Below, piece after piece: positions 59,529 through 64,000 of a stretch of DNA of 64,000 nucleotides. The stretch is taken from contig NZ_JAKLTR010000005.1 of the NCBI RefSeq assembly GCF_022012415.1, positions 62,001 to 126,000 of the forward strand. The letters are read 5' to 3'. The position numbers and the translations under genes are program-made. The notes under the pieces were generated by a model that was not told where the DNA came from, did not search any database, and was given only the letters and a program-made list of their open reading frames with translations. The DNA comes from Terrimonas ginsenosidimutans (lineage in GTDB: Bacteria > Bacteroidota > Bacteroidia > Chitinophagales > Chitinophagaceae). Positions within the stretch are counted from its first letter, which is position 1. Every line of letters begins with the position of its first letter.

Positions 59529-59903
59529 AGTATTGACTTATATGCAGTAGAGAGGCGGTCGCAACGGATTTGAGTGAGCGACCCCGGTTCTGGTTTGCTG
59601 AAGTCTGATATCCAATTCGAAAGGAGTAGGAGTATCGCAGAGGATGCGAAGGGCGCGCTAAGGACGCAAAGGACTAACCAGGGTTGGGAATTCTTTGCTT
59701 CCTTGGGGTTCTGGCTCTTCACCATACTCCCGCGCCATGCAAGAATGCGGGTAATGTGGAGGCGACAAGATCGCCCTGATTCAAAGGTTTTACCGTTTAG
59801 TACCCTGATTTCCAATAAAAAAGCTGTTTTTTGTCCAAAGGATCAGATTGATCTCGCCCAACTTGAAAAAATCCGCAAAATCCGGCAGGATTCGGAACAG
59901 AAA

Positions 59904-59949
59904 AAAACCTCCTGAAACTCCATCATTTTCCTGATTGAGGTTTCTTTTT
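59904..59949 (+). terminator. possible terminator before the atp operon
   Basis: AAAACCTC and GAGGTTT pair across a 25-nt loop, followed by CTTTTT. The long loop makes it a moderate candidate. Confidence 0.45.
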
Positions 59950-59963
59950 AAGTTACCGAGACG

Positions 59964-59971
59964 TATCTTTG
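59964..59971 (+). promoter_or_regulatory. -7 box of the ATP synthase operon
   Basis: TATCTTTG is a perfect TAnnTTTG match, 20 bp before the ATG chosen for atpB. It supports the later start, because an in-frame TTG at 59935 lies upstream of this box. Confidence 0.6.
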
Positions 59972-59991
59972 CGCCAAATTTCAGGAACTGT

Positions 59992-61116
59992 ATGCGTTTA
60001 GGACGTCTCAAATGCTTGCCAGTATTGGCTTTCGGCCTCTTATCCTTGTTTTTTTCATCAACTCTGTTTGCTCAACATGGCGAAGGTCATGAACCGGCTC
60101 CAGGTGGTCATGATGTTAAAGAAGAGGCAAAATTCAATCCCGGTAAAGAAATGCTGGATCACGTTGCGGACGCACACGAATTCCACTTCTTCACGTTGAA
60201 AGGTGAAAACGGTCATGATACACACGTGACCCTCCCCCTCCCCGTAATACTGTATTCACCGGAGCGTGGCCTGGATGTTTTCATGTCATCCAATTTCCAG
60301 CATGGTCATGAGTCTTACAAAGGATATAAACTGGTTGATCATCATATCATTCCTGTGAAAGAGGGTACGATGGAGATTGATGAGAATGTGAAGGTGTATG
60401 ATTTCTCTCTTACCAAGAATGTTGTGCAGATGTTCCTTGCGCTGATCGTCCTGGTCCTGATTCTCACCAGCGCAGCTAAAAAGTATATCGCAGGCCAGGG
60501 ACGTACTTCTGCGCCAAAAGGCATGCAGAATGCGGTTGAGTCGGTAGTGATGTTTGTCCGTGATGATATCGCGAAGCCAAACCTGAGCCACAAATACAAA
60601 AAATATCTTCCATACCTGTTAACGCTGTTCTTCTTTATCCTGATCAACAACATCTTTGGATTGTTGCCAGGCAGTGCCAACGTAACAGGTAATATTGCTT
60701 TTACGGCGGTATTGGGTATTATCTCCCTGATCGCAATTTTGCTCAGTACTAATAAACATTTCTGGGGTCACGTATTCTGGTTCCCGGGTGTGCCAGTGCC
60801 GGTGAAGCTGATGATGCTGCCAGTGGAATTGCTTGGCGTATTCTCCAAGCCATTCGCATTGATCGTGCGTCTGTTCGCGAACATGACGGCGGGTCACATC
60901 ATCATCCTGAGCTTTGTGAGCCTGATCTTCATCTTTACTGAGATGACGAAAGTGGCGGGAATCGCTTTCACTCCGGTATCCGTTGCATTTGCTGTATTCA
61001 TATATGTGATCGAGATCCTGGTTGCATTTATCCAGGCTTTCATTTTCACCAACCTGACTGCTGTATTCATCGGCCAGGCAATTGGTGATCACCATTATGA
61101 AGAAGCGAACCACTAA
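59992..61116 (+). CDS. atpB: ATP synthase F0 subunit a
   Basis: A 374-residue proton-channel subunit of the inner membrane. An N-terminal signal-like helix (about 10-28, LFAQ) and a long His-rich periplasmic region (HGEGHEPAPGGHD...) precede the conserved six-helix part. The essential channel arginine lies in FALIVRLFANMTAGHI (about 295-310), and the C-terminal helix has AFIQAFIFTNLTAVFIGQAI. The extended N-terminus is typical of Bacteroidota atpB. It is first gene of atpB-E-F-H-A; the start is set by the promoter at 59964. Confidence 0.96.
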   Translation: MRLGRLKCLPVLAFGLLSLFFSSTLFAQHGEGHEPAPGGHDVKEEAKFNPGKEMLDHVADAHEFHFFTLKGENGHDTHVTLPLPVILYSPERGLDVFMSSNFQHGHESYKGYKLVDHHIIPVKEGTMEIDENVKVYDFSLTKNVVQMFLALIVLVLILTSAAKKYIAGQGRTSAPKGMQNAVESVVMFVRDDIAKPNLSHKYKKYLPYLLTLFFFILINNIFGLLPGSANVTGNIAFTAVLGIISLIAILLSTNKHFWGHVFWFPGVPVPVKLMMLPVELLGVFSKPFALIVRLFANMTAGHIIILSFVSLIFIFTEMTKVAGIAFTPVSVAFAVFIYVIEILVAFIQAFIFTNLTAVFIGQAIGDHHYEEANH

Positions 61117-61139
61117 ACGCGAATTGGCGGATCAACTAA

Positions 61140-61436
<297 letters not shown>

Positions 61437-61456
61437 TCATACTTCACCCAAATTAG

Positions 61457-61490
61457 TGCTGTACCTGAAGCACAGGGCGGAGGGTACAGC
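61457..61490 (+). terminator. hairpin after atpE
   Basis: GCTGTACC pairs with GGGTACAGC across a 17-nt loop, about 20 bp after the atpE stop. There is no T-run; it may protect or attenuate the transcript. Confidence 0.5.
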
Positions 61491-61496
61491 TTAATT

Positions 61497-61548
61497 AACC
61501 CCGCTCTCAAATGAGAGCGTATTGAACTGTTAAGCGGGGTGACTTTTT
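61497..61548 (+). terminator. nested hairpin and T-run between atpE and atpF
   Basis: Outer stem ACCCCGCT / AGCGGGGT encloses a second stem GCTCTC-AAAT-GAGAGC and is followed by GACTTTTTAA. It looks like a partial terminator inside the operon. Confidence 0.55.
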
Positions 61549-61578
61549 AATTAAATCGACTTTTAATCTTTAACAAAT

Positions 61579-62073
61579 ATGAGTTTACTGACTCCCGGCC
61601 TTGGTTTCTTTTTCTGGACGCTCATTGCGTTTATCGTAGTGTTCCTGCTATTGAAAAAATTTGCATGGAAACCGATCCTGAAATCACTTAATGAAAGGGA
61701 AAAGAATATCGCTGATTCTATCGCATCTGCTGAAAGAGTGAAAGCTGAAATGGCCCAGATGCAAAGTGAGAACGAAGCATTGCTGGCAAAAGCACGTGAA
61801 GAAAGAGGACAGTTGCTGAAAGAAGCACGCGAGATGAAGGATAAGATGATCGCGCAGGCGAAAGACGAGGCAAAAGCTGAAGCAAACAAGATCATCCTTG
61901 ATGCTCAGGCTGCTATCAACGCACAGAAAATGGCAGCAGTGATCGACGTGAAAAACCAGGTTGGTAAACTGGTGATCGAAGTGGCAGAGAAGATCCTTAG
62001 AAAAGAGCTCGCTGGCAAAGAAGCACAGGAAGCTCAGATCAAAGGTCTGGTAGATGAAATTAAACTGAATTGA
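61579..62073 (+). CDS. atpF: ATP synthase F0 subunit b
   Basis: A 164-residue stator subunit with one N-terminal membrane helix (about 9-27, FFFWTLIAFIVVFLLL) and a long charged coiled-coil (30-145, KARREE-like heptads) that reaches up to F1 and subunit delta. Length is typical. It lies 142 bp after atpE and 24 bp before atpH. Confidence 0.96.
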   Translation: MSLLTPGLGFFFWTLIAFIVVFLLLKKFAWKPILKSLNEREKNIADSIASAERVKAEMAQMQSENEALLAKAREERGQLLKEAREMKDKMIAQAKDEAKAEANKIILDAQAAINAQKMAAVIDVKNQVGKLVIEVAEKILRKELAGKEAQEAQIKGLVDEIKLN

Positions 62074-62097
62074 TAAAAGATATTCCCAAACAGATAT

Positions 62098-62661
62098 ATG
62101 CCTAATCCCCGTTTAGCCACGCGTTATGCCAAATCCCTGATCGATCTGTCCATTGAGAGAGGCGAGCTGGAGCAGGTATTTGCAGATATGCAATGGCTGC
62201 AGGCCGTAATTAAAAGCAACCGCGATTTCGTGAATCTTCTTCGCAGCCCGATCATCAAGGCTGACGTTAAGAAGAAGATCGTTGAAGCGGTTACAGCAGG
62301 AAAGCTCAGCGTGGTCACCAATGGATTCAATACACTGCTGATCACTAAAGGCCGTGAAGGAACTCTTCCTGAGATCGTGAATGCGTTCATCGACCAGTAT
62401 AAAAAGCACAAGAATATCCAGGTTGTTCAGCTGACCACAGCAGAGCCGGTTAGCGAGGCATTGAAGAATGCTATTGTTGCACAGGTGAAAAAATCTGCGG
62501 GATTCGAAAACATCGAGCTGGAAGAGAAGGTAGATCCCTCTTTGATCGGTGGATTCGTATTGCAGGCGGGCGACCAACTGGTTGATGCAAGTGTTGCATA
62601 CGATCTGAAAGCAATTGCAAAACAATTCGAGAACAACGACTTTATTTACAAAGTACGATAA
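62098..62661 (+). CDS. atpH: ATP synthase F1 subunit delta
   Basis: A 187-residue peripheral stalk subunit that links b to the alpha3-beta3 head. The N-terminal helical domain begins PNPRLATRYAKSLIDLSIERG. The C-terminal part has the family pattern PSLIGGFVLQAGDQLVDASVAYDLKAI (given in parts: GGFVLQAGD, DASVAYDL). It lies between atpF and atpA in the standard order. Confidence 0.95.
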   Translation: MPNPRLATRYAKSLIDLSIERGELEQVFADMQWLQAVIKSNRDFVNLLRSPIIKADVKKKIVEAVTAGKLSVVTNGFNTLLITKGREGTLPEIVNAFIDQYKKHKNIQVVQLTTAEPVSEALKNAIVAQVKKSAGFENIELEEKVDPSLIGGFVLQAGDQLVDASVAYDLKAIAKQFENNDFIYKVR

Positions 62662-62723
62662 CCAGCCTGCGCTAAAGCTTCGGCTGGCAGAGTAACTCAA
62701 AAATTAGATAAACAAAAACATAT

Positions 62724-64000
<1,277 letters not shown>

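Larger units (their letters stand above)
59529..59991. other. 463-bp region before the ATP synthase operon
   Basis: It has no convincing gene. At about 59635-59670 is a remnant of the GCAAAGG heptamer family (GCAGAGG, ATGCGAA, GGGCGCG...). A possible terminator lies at 59904-59949 and the atp promoter at 59964. Frames on both strands here lack coding character; no atpI or atpZ was recognised. Confidence 0.55.

Noticed and set aside
59574-59915. 113-codon plus-strand frame before atpB (possible atpI/atpZ)
   Set aside because: No membrane helix pairs or family motifs; it runs through a heptamer-repeat remnant and a terminator-like hairpin.

Overview
The window looks like a chromosomal segment of a Bacteroidota bacterium, most likely family Chitinophagaceae; the genus cannot be named from this evidence. 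The reasons are: TAnnTTTG-type -7 promoter boxes and no clear Shine-Dalgarno sites; TonB-dependent outer-membrane receptors with carboxypeptidase-regulatory-like domains; a GLPGLI protein; a DUF1800/DUF1501 pair; a stand-alone C-terminal transketolase subunit; and an atpB-E-F-H-A gene order. No rRNA, tRNA, CRISPR array, prophage or transposase gene was seen.

Layout. 1-1750: edge of an upstream gene, a VanZ-like gene and copy 1 of a ~0.7-kb palindromic repeat element. 1.7-11.3 kb: an ECF sigma/anti-sigma pair, gcvH, an outer-membrane receptor, a cyclophilin, serS, a cytochrome c lipoprotein and a small beta-barrel. 11.5-20 kb: the DUF1800/DUF1501 pair and three peptide transporters (one OPT, two POT). 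20-24.3 kb: purD, tryptophan 2,3-dioxygenase, a hydrolase and a small beta-barrel. 24.8-31.1 kb: the rod-shape cluster mreB-mreC-mreD-mrdA-rodA. 31.3-36.8 kb: an MBL-fold enzyme and a GxxExxY gene bracketed by decamer repeats, a second sigma/anti-sigma operon, transketolase C and galE. 37.4-51.9 kb: a phosphate-related block (below), interrupted at 44 kb by copy 2 of the repeat element in inverted orientation. 52.2-59.5 kb: two tandem paralogues with a possible His/Cys dyad, an ABC exporter and a GLPGLI protein. 60-64 kb: the ATP synthase operon, cut by the window edge inside atpA.

The most coherent functional unit is a predicted Pho regulon. Pit and its DUF47 partner, a TonB receptor/lipoprotein pair, a metallophosphoesterase-glycosyltransferase operon resembling PlcP-Agt lipid remodelling, an alkaline-phosphatase-superfamily protein and a PhoR/PhoB-like two-component system lie within 15 kb. 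Three of these transcription units (39.6 kb +, 47.1 kb -, 47.3 kb +) carry arrays of a seven-base half-site (NTNAYA core) repeated every 11 bp, and in all three exactly 11 nt separate the last half-site from a CTTTG/CTTTA -7 box. This is read as an undescribed-looking Bacteroidota pho box.

The second unusual layer is repetitive DNA. Two copies of a ~0.7-kb element with ~80-bp terminal inverted repeats hold two internal arms (A and B) whose nested stems co-vary. Many gene ends and intergenic gaps carry palindromes built of 7-bp units (GTTGACC, GATGACC, GCAAAGG, AAGTAAA/AAGTCAA, and AAGTTTA-like) or 10-bp units (GCGAATnnnc). All calls were made by eye; no similarity search, folding program or alignment was run.
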